Below are positions 24,002 through 32,661 of a stretch of 50,741 bases of DNA, in pieces. Each line of letters starts with the position of its first letter. Position 1 is the stretch's first letter. Origin of the DNA: DATKEG01 sp035544515 (GTDB lineage Bacteria > Acidobacteriota > Vicinamibacteria > Fen-336). The translations under genes and the position numbers were made by a program. Location: assembly GCA_035544515.1 (NCBI GenBank), contig DATKEG010000047.1, positions 1 to 50,741 of the forward strand. The letters are read 5' to 3'. The notes beneath the pieces were generated by a model, which searched no databases, was not told the DNA's origin, and worked only from the letters and a program-made list of their open reading frames with translations.

Positions 24002-25377
24002 TGTCCCTGGTGGAACCGCGCGGCGCCGTGCTCCTGGTCGACGACGAGGACAAGATCCTGAAGACCCTCGGCCGGGCCCTGCGCGACGAAGGACACGAGG
24101 TCACGGCCACCACCAGCCCGCGCGAGGCGCAGCGACTGCTCGCGGAGCGCACCTTCGACCTGCTGGTGGTGGACCACCGCATGCCGGAGCTCACGGGCCT
24201 GGACCTCATCCGCGAGCTGGCCGCGGGCACGCCGGAGGGCGAGCGGCCGCAGATCCTTATGATGACCGCGCACGCCACGGTCGAGAACGCGATCGAGGCC
24301 ATGAAGCTCGGCGCCTTCGACTACCTGCAGAAGCCCTTCGAGGTGGAGGAGCTGCTGGTGGCGGCCGGACGCGCGCTGGCCCACCAGCGCCTGAAGACCC
24401 AGCACCTCTACCTGCGCAGCGAGCGGGAGGAGGACTTCAACCACTACGGCATGGTCGGCCGCAGCAAGGCGATCCAGGAGGTGATCCGGAAGCTGGAGCT
24501 GGTGGCCCAGTCCCGCTCCACCGTGCTCATCACGGGCGAGACGGGCACGGGCAAGGAGCTGGCCGCCCGGGCCATACACGACCGCAGCGCCCAGCGCGAG
24601 ATGCCGCTGATCAAGGTCAACTGCGCGGCCATCCCCGACACGCTCCTCGAGTCGGAGCTGTTCGGCCACGTCAAGGGCGCTTTCACGGGCGCGGCCACCA
24701 ACAAGAAGGGCCGGTTCACCCTCGCCGACGGCGGCAGCATCCTCCTCGACGAGATCGGCACGCTCGGCGCGTCGCTGCAGTCCAAGATCCTGCGTGTGCT
24801 GCAGGAGAGGGAGTTCGAGCCGCTGGGCGCGGAGCGGACACAGAAGGTGGACGTGCGCGTGATCGCCGCCACCAACCGTGACCTGCGCCGCATGGTCGCG
24901 GAGGGCGCCTTCCAGGAAGACCTCTATTACCGCCTGAGCGTCATCCCCATCGAGCTGCCTCCCCTGCGCGACCGCGCGGAGGACATCCCGCTGCTGGCCG
25001 AGCACTTCGTGCGCAAACACGCGCACCGCACGGGCAAGCGGGTCGAGGGCTTGGCGGACGGCGTGCGGGAGCTGCTCATGCGCTACGACTGGCCGGGCAA
25101 CGTCCGGGAGCTGGAGAACACCATCGAGCGCGCCGTGGTGCTCTCGCCGGGCCCCGTGATCCAGCCGCGGGAGATCTCGATGCTGGGCGCGGCGGCCACC
25201 GCGCCGGCCGCGGGGCTCCCCTCGCTCAAGCTCCACCAGAACATCGAGTGGGTGGAGCGGGAGACCGTGCAGCGCGCCCTGCAGCGCGCGGCCGGCGTGA
25301 AGAAGGACGCGGCCGAGCTGCTCGGGATCAGCCAGCGTGCGTTGAGCTACTACATCGCGAAGTACCGGATCGACTGA
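24001..25377 (+). CDS. sigma-54-dependent response regulator (NtrC/AtoC type)
   Basis: A 458-residue bacterial enhancer-binding protein. The receiver domain (about 10-125) has the acidic pair DDED, phospho-acceptor Asp58 in VVDHRMPELTG and the Lys in LQKPFE. The AAA+ domain (about 150-385) has Walker A GETGTGKE (179-186), the sigma-54 contact loop GAFTGA (226-231) and Walker B GGSILLDEIG. The C-terminal Fis-type helix-turn-helix is about 415-458 (VKKDAAELLGISQRALSYYI). Start GTG 24001 overlaps the kinase stop by one base. A sigma-54 promoter and a palindromic candidate enhancer lie in the gap right behind this gene, pointing to the following operon as its target. Confidence 0.96.
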   Translation: MSLVEPRGAVLLVDDEDKILKTLGRALRDEGHEVTATTSPREAQRLLAERTFDLLVVDHRMPELTGLDLIRELAAGTPEGERPQILMMTAHATVENAIEAMKLGAFDYLQKPFEVEELLVAAGRALAHQRLKTQHLYLRSEREEDFNHYGMVGRSKAIQEVIRKLELVAQSRSTVLITGETGTGKELAARAIHDRSAQREMPLIKVNCAAIPDTLLESELFGHVKGAFTGAATNKKGRFTLADGGSILLDEIGTLGASLQSKILRVLQEREFEPLGAERTQKVDVRVIAATNRDLRRMVAEGAFQEDLYYRLSVIPIELPPLRDRAEDIPLLAEHFVRKHAHRTGKRVEGLADGVRELLMRYDWPGNVRELENTIERAVVLSPGPVIQPREISMLGAAATAPAAGLPSLKLHQNIEWVERETVQRALQRAAGVKKDAAELLGISQRALSYYIAKYRID

Positions 25378-25532
25378 CGGCGCCGCGGGGACGGGCCAGA
25401 GCCCCTGGAAGGAGGCCGCGATCCTTGCTACAGTCCGGAGCGGTTGCACACGCGCGCCGTCGTCCACGACTTTCAACGGGCTCCGGGCCCTCGGTCCATT
25501 CGCCTGAAAAGCCGCCGGACGCTTTCGCGGTC

Positions 25533-25557
25533 CGTAAGCGCTTACGCCGGCCGTAAG
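25533..25557. promoter_or_regulatory. candidate enhancer (UAS): 14-bp palindrome plus half-site
   Basis: CGTAAGCGCTTACG at 25533-25546 is a perfect palindrome. The half-site CGTAAG recurs at 25552-25557. The centre lies about 70 bp upstream of the -24 element, within reach of a DNA-looping sigma-54 activator. A Fis-type helix-turn-helix dimer would be expected to bind such a dyad. Confidence 0.55.
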
Positions 25558-25608
25558 GGCCCGGCGGTTCAGCCAGGCGCAAGTTCCCTGATTACCGCGC
25601 CTTCGGCC

Positions 25609-25624
25609 CGGCATGGCGATTGCT
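25609..25624 (+). promoter_or_regulatory. sigma-54 (-24/-12) promoter of the CuA operon
   Basis: CGGCATGGCGATTGCT fits the TGGCACG-N4-TTGCW consensus with two mismatches (T to C at the first base, C to T at the sixth). The invariant GG (25610-25611) and GC (25622-25623) have the required 10 bases between them. Transcription would start near 25635, about 58 bases before the ATG at 25693. The sigma-54 activator gene directly upstream supports the reading. Confidence 0.6.
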
Positions 25625-25692
25625 GAAGGAGATGCCGGGACCGCCGGCGCGTCGTCGTCACGGCTGGCGAGCGAAGGCACGGTATTAACCGG

Positions 25693-26064
25693 ATGAGGCT
25701 GCCTGCGTTCGTTCTGATCGTGACGGCGGCGTGGCCGGCGGCGCCCGCGGACCCCCCCGGCGACCCGCCCGGCACGCGCTCCTTCGACGTCGTTGCTTCC
25801 CGATTCAAGTTCGAGCCGGACCTGCTCGAGGTCGACCAGGGCGACCTCGTCGTGCTGCGCATGCGCTCCGCCGACACCGCGCACGGTCTGGCCATCAAGG
25901 AGTTCAAGGTGAAGAAGGACCTGCCGGACACGGGTGAGGTGATCACCGTCGAGTTCGTGGCCGCCAAGGCGGGCACGTTCCGCATGGAGTGCTCCGAGTA
26001 CTGCGGCAAGGGGCATTCGAAGATGAGAGGCCGGCTCGTCGTCCGGCCCCGGGCGAGCGAATGA
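25693..26064 (+). CDS. exported CuA-type cupredoxin (cytochrome oxidase subunit II-like domain)
   Basis: A 123-residue protein with signal peptide MRLPAFVLIVTAAWPAAPA and one cupredoxin domain. It has the complete binuclear CuA ligand set: His in SADTAHGLAI, then MECSEYCGKGHSKM with two Cys, His and Met in the C-x3-C-x3-H-x2-M spacing of COX2. Unlike cytochrome oxidase subunit II it lacks the two N-terminal membrane helices, and no subunit I gene is nearby. It is therefore probably a soluble periplasmic electron carrier rather than part of a terminal oxidase. It is first behind the sigma-54 promoter and its stop overlaps the next start by four bases. Confidence 0.9.
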   Translation: MRLPAFVLIVTAAWPAAPADPPGDPPGTRSFDVVASRFKFEPDLLEVDQGDLVVLRMRSADTAHGLAIKEFKVKKDLPDTGEVITVEFVAAKAGTFRMECSEYCGKGHSKMRGRLVVRPRASE

Positions 26065-26861
26065 TCGGCGGCCTGCTGGCCATCCTGCTCGCGGCCTCCG
26101 CCGCCGCCCCTCCCGCCGACGACCGCGACGTGGATCCGGTGGAGCCGGACTTCACGGTGATCAACCTGCCCACCACCTTGCGGCTGCCGCTCCACGCGGT
26201 GGCGTTCCGCATCACGCATCGATTCGCGCGCGGCCTGGGCGAGGGCGACTTCGGGGACCTGCTGGCCGACTTCTTCGGCTTCGACGGCGGCGCGCAGGTC
26301 GGGCTGGAGCTGCGCTTCTCGCCGTTCACCGGCAACCAGCTCGGTATCTACCGCACCAGCGACCGCACGATCTCCTTCTTCGGCCAGCAGGAGCTGCTGC
26401 GCCAGGGGGACGCGCCGGTGGGACTGGCGCTCGTCGCTTCCATCGAAGGCCTGGACAACTTCCAGGAGACGCGCTCGCCGCGGGTGGGCCTGGTGGCTTC
26501 GCGGCGCCTGGGCGGGCGGGGCGCCGTCTATGCGGTGCCCGCCTGGATCGGCAACGTGCGTCCGGCCAGCGACCCGGGATCGGGGAGCGACGGATCGTTC
26601 GTGCTCGGGCTGGGCACGCGGCTCCGGCTCGGGGACGCCTACGCCATCCTGGCCGAGGTGCACCCCCGGCTCGCCGGGTACAAGGGCCACCCGAACGGGG
26701 CGGCGCTGGCCACCTTCGCCTTCGAGCGCCGCGTGGGCGGCCACGCCTTCCAGATCAACTTCTCGAACGACCTCGGCACCACGCCCGGGCAGGTGGCGCG
26801 CGGCCGGCTGGGGCCGGACGACTGGTACATCGGCTTCAACATCTCTCGGAAGTTCTACTAG
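26061..26861 (+). CDS. outer-membrane beta-barrel protein, resembling DUF5777 proteins
   Basis: A 266-residue protein with signal peptide MIGGLLAILLAASAAAPPA. It has amphipathic strands and conserved-looking segments: LPLHAVAFRITHRFARGLGE, a QVGLELRFSPFTGNQLGIYR strand pair, and a C-terminal GPDDWYIGFNISRKFY with terminal aromatic residue. The organisation recalls DUF5777-type barrels, which I associate with c-type cytochrome neighbours. That family assignment is from memory. ATG 26061 overlaps the CuA stop (ATGA). In this operon it could offer a passage through the outer membrane or hold the redox proteins. Confidence 0.7.
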   Translation: MIGGLLAILLAASAAAPPADDRDVDPVEPDFTVINLPTTLRLPLHAVAFRITHRFARGLGEGDFGDLLADFFGFDGGAQVGLELRFSPFTGNQLGIYRTSDRTISFFGQQELLRQGDAPVGLALVASIEGLDNFQETRSPRVGLVASRRLGGRGAVYAVPAWIGNVRPASDPGSGSDGSFVLGLGTRLRLGDAYAILAEVHPRLAGYKGHPNGAALATFAFERRVGGHAFQINFSNDLGTTPGQVARGRLGPDDWYIGFNISRKFY

Positions 26862-26883
26862 CGCTCGAGCGCACGGGGTGGGA

Positions 26884-27291
26884 ATGGACAGAGCGGACAC
26901 GATCGAAGGGGCCACGCACGACGGCCTCGACCGGCGCGAGTTCACGTTGCGGGCGGCGCTGGCCATGCTCGCGGGCGTCACCATCACCGTCAGCGGGTGC
27001 GGAGGCGGGGGAGGCACGGGCGGCGGCGGGAGCCCGATGCAGCCCACGACCGACCCGTCCACCGGCGACAAGGTCGGGAACATCTCGGCCGACCACGGGC
27101 ACCGGGCCGTCATCACGGCCGCCGAGCTCGCCGCCGGGGGCGCGCTCATCCTGCAGATCCGCGGCACAGCCGACCATCCGCATACGGTGCCCTTGACGGC
27201 GGCCGAGGTCGTGGCCATCCGCAACGGCCAGCGCGTGGGCAAGGCGTCGTCGGACGAGGACTTCCACACCCACACCGTCACGTTCAACTGA
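26884..27291 (+). CDS. Tat-exported lipoprotein with unrecognised His-rich domain
   Basis: A 135-residue protein. The start has a twin-arginine motif (LDRREFTLRAALAMLAG) followed by a lipobox ending TVSGC, so it is probably exported folded and lipidated. A Gly-rich linker follows. The C-terminal about 70 residues carry the pattern TADHPHTVPLTAAEVVAIRN and end DEDFHTHTVTFN. Nearly the same domain is the whole of the gene at 28092-28310. The two His clusters (H-P-H and H-x-H) invite metal or haem binding. ATG 26884 is used because upstream in-frame sequence lies in the previous gene. I do not know this domain. Confidence 0.75.
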   Translation: MDRADTIEGATHDGLDRREFTLRAALAMLAGVTITVSGCGGGGGTGGGGSPMQPTTDPSTGDKVGNISADHGHRAVITAAELAAGGALILQIRGTADHPHTVPLTAAEVVAIRNGQRVGKASSDEDFHTHTVTFN

Positions 27292-27315
27292 CCGGTCTCG
27301 CGGGCGGGGGCACGA

Positions 27316-28092
27316 GTGCGACGACTGCCGGCGGCGTTGTTGTTGCTGGCCGTCGTCGGCCTGTGGGCGGTGGTGGGTTGGCGCGCCTGGCGCGCGCGCG
27401 GCATCTCCCCCGTCCAGCGCGGCTTCGTGGTGGCCTCCACCAGCGGCTGCTTCGGCTGCCACGGCGTCGGCGGCCTGAACGGGTTCGACGACCCCGACGG
27501 CAGGCTCGGAGCCGTGCCGCCCTTCTCGCGCGAGGCGCTTCTCGCCCACGCGAAGAACGAGGGCGAGATCCGTGAGTGGATCCTCGACGGCGCTCCGCGG
27601 CGCCTGCGCGCCCAGGCAGCGGAGGAGGAGGGCGAGCCTTCCCTGCTGCGGATGCCGGCGTGGCGCGGCGTGCTCACCGACCGCCAGGTCGCCGACCTCG
27701 TCGCCTACGTCAAGGCGGTATCCGACTACGAGCGGCCGGACGACCCGGCCGCGGAGCGGGGCCGCCAGGCGGCCGAGCGCCTGGCCTGCTTCGGCTGCCA
27801 CGGCCCGCAAGGACGCGGCAGCATGCCCAACCCGCGCTCGTTCAAGGGCTACATCCCCGCGTGGGACGGCACCGACTTCGGCGACGTGGCGAAGGACGAC
27901 GGCGAGATCCGGGAGTGGATCGTGGACGGCAGCCCGCGGCGCCTGCGCGCGCACCCGGTGGCGCGCTTCTTCATGCGGCGGCAGGCGGTGCAGATGCCGG
28001 CCTACGGAAGCCGGCTGGCCGAGGGCGAGGTGGACGCGCTCGTGGCCTATATCCGCTGGCTGCGCCGCGAGGCACGCTCCCCCGGGCTGTGA
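27316..28092 (+). CDS. membrane-anchored di-haem cytochrome c
   Basis: A 258-residue protein from GTG 27316. Residues about 5-25 (PAALLLLAVVGLWAVVGW) are an uncleaved anchor. Two cytochrome c domains follow, each with a CFGCHG haem-attachment motif (C-x2-C-H) near residues 50 and 157. Candidate axial Met residues lie in SLLRMPAWRGVLTD and AVQMPAYGSRLAEGE. The two halves are internal duplicates: EGEIREWILDGAPRRLRAQ and DGEIREWIVDGSPRRLRAH align closely. It lies between two copies of the His-rich domain, and its stop overlaps the following start by one base. It should carry electrons in the periplasm. Confidence 0.92.
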   Translation: MRRLPAALLLLAVVGLWAVVGWRAWRARGISPVQRGFVVASTSGCFGCHGVGGLNGFDDPDGRLGAVPPFSREALLAHAKNEGEIREWILDGAPRRLRAQAAEEEGEPSLLRMPAWRGVLTDRQVADLVAYVKAVSDYERPDDPAAERGRQAAERLACFGCHGPQGRGSMPNPRSFKGYIPAWDGTDFGDVAKDDGEIREWIVDGSPRRLRAHPVARFFMRRQAVQMPAYGSRLAEGEVDALVAYIRWLRREARSPGL

Positions 28093-28310
28093 TGGCCGTC
28101 ACGCCCCCTCCCCGGACCGTCGCGATCACGGGCGCCCAGTTGTCGGCCGGCGGCGGCGTCACGCTCGACATCCAGGGCACCTCGTCCCACCCACACCAGG
28201 TCACCTTGACGGCGGCCGACGTGATCGCGATCCGCGACGGACGGCGGGTCTCGAAGGACTCCACCCCGAACCCCTCGGGTTCGCACGCCCACACGGTGAC
28301 GTTCAACTAG
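28092..28310 (+). CDS. 72-residue stand-alone His-rich domain protein
   Basis: A short protein beginning MAVTPPPRTVAITGAQLSAG with no signal peptide. It contains TSSHPHQVTLTAADVIAIRD and ends SHAHTVTFN. Roughly 60 residues align without large gaps to the C-terminal domain of the lipoprotein at 26884-27291, sharing the H-P-H cluster, the LTAA-(D/E)-V-(I/V)-AIR-(D/N)-G core and the H-x-HTVTFN end. The start overlaps the cytochrome stop by one base (TGATG), which argues strongly for translation. It could be cytoplasmic, or the true start may lie further upstream inside the cytochrome gene and include a signal, though none is visible. Confidence 0.7.
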   Translation: MAVTPPPRTVAITGAQLSAGGGVTLDIQGTSSHPHQVTLTAADVIAIRDGRRVSKDSTPNPSGSHAHTVTFN

Positions 28311-28335
28311 GGCCGCTCCGGGTCGCGATTCGCGC

Positions 28336-28368
28336 GGGCGGACCAGCGCCCTGGGCGGCGGTCCGCCC
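28336..28368 (+). terminator. hairpin terminator behind the CuA/cytochrome operon
   Basis: GGGCGGACC (28336-28344) pairs perfectly with GGTCCGCCC (28360-28368) across a 15-base loop. Only a weak T-tract follows (CTGGTTTG). It lies 25 bp after the last gene of the operon and just before the promoter of the next. Confidence 0.55.
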
Positions 28369-28373
28369 CTGGT

Positions 28374-28402
28374 TTGCCCGACCGTCTCGCCCGGGCTATC
28401 GT
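28374..28402 (+). promoter_or_regulatory. sigma-70-type promoter of P5C dehydrogenase gene
   Basis: TTGCCC (28374-28379), 17-bp spacer, TATCGT (28397-28402); each box is 4/6 to consensus. The predicted start of transcription near 28409 leaves about 25 bases before GTG 28435. Confidence 0.4.
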
Positions 28403-28434
28403 TCCGGGAACACCTTTTCCAGCGAGGCCTTCCC

Positions 28435-30132
<1,698 letters not shown>

Positions 30133-30203
30133 CGGCAGCGCAAGGCGCCGAGCGCCGCACCCGGTCGTCGGGGCCTGGTCGTGGCCGGCTCGTGGCCTGC
30201 TCG

Positions 30204-30232
30204 TTGACGCTTCGGGCGCTCGGGCGTACGGT
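30204..30232 (+). promoter_or_regulatory. sigma-70-type promoter of Ser/Thr kinase gene, predicted leaderless
   Basis: TTGACG (30204-30209, 5/6), 17-bp spacer, TACGGT (30227-30232, 3/6). The -10 box ends six bases before GTG 30239, the same geometry as at the subtilase gene. Confidence 0.45.
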
Positions 30233-30238
30233 GCAGGC

Positions 30239-31816
30239 GTGCCGGACAGTGGCTTCTTCGTTCCGACCCGCAGCTTCGCCCCGCCCGAGCCACCGCCGCG
30301 GCATCCCACCGTCGCTCCCCGGGGCCTGCCCTCCGCCCCGCCGCGGGAGCTGTCGCGGCGGCTGACGCTCACCAGCCTGACCATCGGCGCCGGCTACGGC
30401 GTCGCCCTGCTGCTCACGAACACGCTCGGCGCCGTCGGCTGGGAGGCGCCTCGTCCCGGCGCCCACGGCCTGATCGCAGCCGCCATCGTGGGTCTCTCGG
30501 CGGCCGTGGCCTGGGTGTCGCATCGCGATCGGATGCCGCCAGGTCGACTCCTGAACCTCGGTCTCGCGTACGAGGTCCTGGTGGGTCTCGGCATGGCCCT
30601 GCAGGACAACCTGCGTCCGACCTCGCAGGAGTGGCCCCTCGACGAGATCTCCTGGCTCGCGCTGTTGATCGTCATGTTCCCGCTGCTCGTACCGGCCTCG
30701 CCCGCCAGGACCCTGGCCGCCGGCCTCGTCACCGCCTCGATGTGGCCGCTGGCCTTCTGGGTGAGCGTGCGCGCGGGCAACCCCGTCCCGCCCGCCTCCG
30801 CGGTGGCCCTCAACTCCCTCGAAAACTACATCGCGGCCGCGCTGGCGCTGGTGCCCGCCGTGATCCTCCGCCGGCTCACGGCGGACGTACAGGAGGCCAG
30901 GCGGATGGGCAGCTACCAGCTGATCGAGCCGCTCGGCCACGGCGGCATGGGCGAGGTCTGGCGCGCACGCCACGACATGCTCGCGCGCCCCGCGGCCATC
31001 AAGCTGGTGCGCCGGCAGGCGCTCGGGCTCACACCGGGCACGCCGAACGAAGCCGTCCTTCACCGGTTCGAACGGGAGGCACAGGCCACCGCCGCGCTCC
31101 ACTCGCCGCACACCGTCGAGCTGTACGACTTCGGCGTGACCGCGGACGGCACGTTCTACTACGTCATGGAGCTGCTGGAAGGCCTCGACCTGCAGCAGCT
31201 CGTGACCCGCTTCGGGCCGGTCCCTCCCGCCCGCGCCGTGCACTTCCTGCTTCAGCTCTGCGACTCGCTGGCCGACGCGCACCACGCCGGGCTCATCCAT
31301 CGCGACGTCAAGCCCGCCAACGTGTACGCCTGCCGCCGGGGGCTCAAGTACGACTTCGTGAAGCTGTTCGACTTCGGACTGGTGAAACCGGCCTGGCGGC
31401 ACGACGTTGACGACAGCAGCCTGACCCAGGAAGGCGCAACGCCCGGCACGCCCGCCTACCTGGCCCCGGAGGTCGCGCTCGGCAGCGTCGAGGTAGACGG
31501 ACGGGTGGACCTTTACGCCGCCGGCTGCGTCATGTACTGGTTGCTCACCGGCCGCCACGTGTTCGAGGCGCGCACCCCGCTGCAGATGGCCGTGCAGCAC
31601 GCGCAGGCGGCGCCGGTCCCACCGTCGCAGAGGATCGGCAAACCCATCCCGGCCCCGCTGGAGGCGGTCGTCATGTCCTGCCTGGAGAAGGCGCCGGACC
31701 GGCGGCCGTCCTCGGCCGACGAGCTCGCGGGGCGGCTCGTCGAGTGCGGCGTGGCGCCCCCCTGGTCACAGGAGGACGCGCGCGCGTGGTGGCGCGCGAA
31801 CGTACCTCCGCCGTGA
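30239..31816 (+). CDS. membrane serine/threonine protein kinase (N-terminal membrane domain)
   Basis: A 525-residue eukaryotic-like kinase. Residues about 40-220 contain roughly six hydrophobic segments (for example WLALLIVMFPLLVPA). The Hanks-type kinase domain covers about 223-495: Gly-loop LGHGGMGEVWRA, Lys in RPAAIKLV, catalytic HRDVKPANV with Asp356, DFG at 378-380, and GTPAYLAPEVALGS. The kinase is at the C-terminus with the membrane part in front, the reverse of the common PknB layout. No PASTA or TPR sensor follows. The GTG start is placed by the promoter and the beginning of the reading frame. The stop overlaps the next gene (GTGA), so they are probably co-translated. Confidence 0.92.
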   Translation: MPDSGFFVPTRSFAPPEPPPRHPTVAPRGLPSAPPRELSRRLTLTSLTIGAGYGVALLLTNTLGAVGWEAPRPGAHGLIAAAIVGLSAAVAWVSHRDRMPPGRLLNLGLAYEVLVGLGMALQDNLRPTSQEWPLDEISWLALLIVMFPLLVPASPARTLAAGLVTASMWPLAFWVSVRAGNPVPPASAVALNSLENYIAAALALVPAVILRRLTADVQEARRMGSYQLIEPLGHGGMGEVWRARHDMLARPAAIKLVRRQALGLTPGTPNEAVLHRFEREAQATAALHSPHTVELYDFGVTADGTFYYVMELLEGLDLQQLVTRFGPVPPARAVHFLLQLCDSLADAHHAGLIHRDVKPANVYACRRGLKYDFVKLFDFGLVKPAWRHDVDDSSLTQEGATPGTPAYLAPEVALGSVEVDGRVDLYAAGCVMYWLLTGRHVFEARTPLQMAVQHAQAAPVPPSQRIGKPIPAPLEAVVMSCLEKAPDRRPSSADELAGRLVECGVAPPWSQEDARAWWRANVPPP

Positions 31817-32661
31817 GGCCGGGACAGCTCCTGCTCGCCGCGGCCCTGGCCGGGCCAATCCCGTCTTACGCCGGTGCGCCGCCCGGCGTCCGCGTCGTCA
31901 GCCAGGACGAGATTGCCGCGGCCATGGCCGAGAGCCAGGGTTACAACCTGCTCGCGACCACCAACGGGCCTCGCCTCCAGTCCGAGGTCGTATTGCGCCT
32001 GGCGCGCCGCGCGCAAGCCGCCGATCCCGCGCGCAAGCCGCTCTTCCTGGGCCATCGCGAGTGGTTCCTCGCCTATCTCCAGCGGACCGGCCTCACCGCC
32101 GAACGGGCGCCGCTTTTCGTCCGGCTTTCGGACCAGTACGGCCAGGACATCGTGGTGGACTACCGGCGCGAGAAGGTGATCGAGCGGGCCGCGCCGTCCG
32201 CCCTGCCGCGGCTGGCCCTCAACGTGTGCATCGCCTGGAGCCGCGCGCCGGGCTCACCGGGCTCCTACTCGTACGAAGACACGCTCTCGACGCCACGCCT
32301 CAAGGTCACCAGCGAGCGCGTCATCACGTACCGGCTCCTCGACTACGGCGACACGACGGTGTTCCACCGGGTGAACGGGCTACGGGGCCGGCCGACCACG
32401 GGGATCCTCGGCGTGCTCTTCCAGTTGATCGGCGAAGGCCACGTGGTGGAGAGCCGCATGGGCCTGGCCGCGGACGGCCTGCAGGTCTCGCGGGCACGGG
32501 CCCGCAAGCTGATGATCGAGGTCGCCACGACCCTCACCGTGTACCCGGATGGGCGCACGGAGAAGGACGTCCCGCCTGGACGGAGCGATCTCACCGCCAT
32601 CGAGTCGCGCCTGAAGCAGCCGCTCGACCTGAAGCACCCGCCGCTCGACTGCGGGAAGTGA
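31813..32661 (+). CDS. exported protein of unknown function
   Basis: A 282-residue protein. GTG 31813 is chosen because it overlaps the kinase stop (GTGA) and starts a signal peptide, VRPGQLLLAAALAGPIPSYA. The mature part has no domain I recognise. It begins VVSQDEIAAAMAESQGYNLL and contains KPLFLGHREWFLAYLQRTGL and ERVITYRLLDYGDTTVFHRV. Being coupled to the transmembrane kinase, it may be its periplasmic partner or target (inference). Its last 282 bases are also read antisense as the C-terminus of the converging peptidase gene. Confidence 0.72.
   Translation: MRPGQLLLAAALAGPIPSYAGAPPGVRVVSQDEIAAAMAESQGYNLLATTNGPRLQSEVVLRLARRAQAADPARKPLFLGHREWFLAYLQRTGLTAERAPLFVRLSDQYGQDIVVDYRREKVIERAAPSALPRLALNVCIAWSRAPGSPGSYSYEDTLSTPRLKVTSERVITYRLLDYGDTTVFHRVNGLRGRPTTGILGVLFQLIGEGHVVESRMGLAADGLQVSRARARKLMIEVATTLTVYPDGRTEKDVPPGRSDLTAIESRLKQPLDLKHPPLDCGK

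Larger units (their letters stand above)
25378..25692. other. 315-bp regulatory intergenic region between response regulator and CuA operon
   Basis: No credible gene is seen here; short open frames have non-coding composition. The region holds a 14-bp palindrome, a related half-site and a sigma-54 promoter, annotated separately. The A/T content is somewhat higher than in the flanking genes. Confidence 0.6.

Noticed and set aside
25414..25428. Another sigma-54-like element (GG at 25414-25415, GC at 25427-25428)
   Set aside because: The interval is 11 bases instead of the strict 10, and a better candidate lies at 25609-25624.
25693..26064. CuA-domain gene as part of a cytochrome c oxidase or nitrous-oxide reductase
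   Set aside because: It lacks the membrane helices of COX2 and the beta-propeller of NosZ, and no subunit I, subunit III, nosD or sco gene lies nearby.
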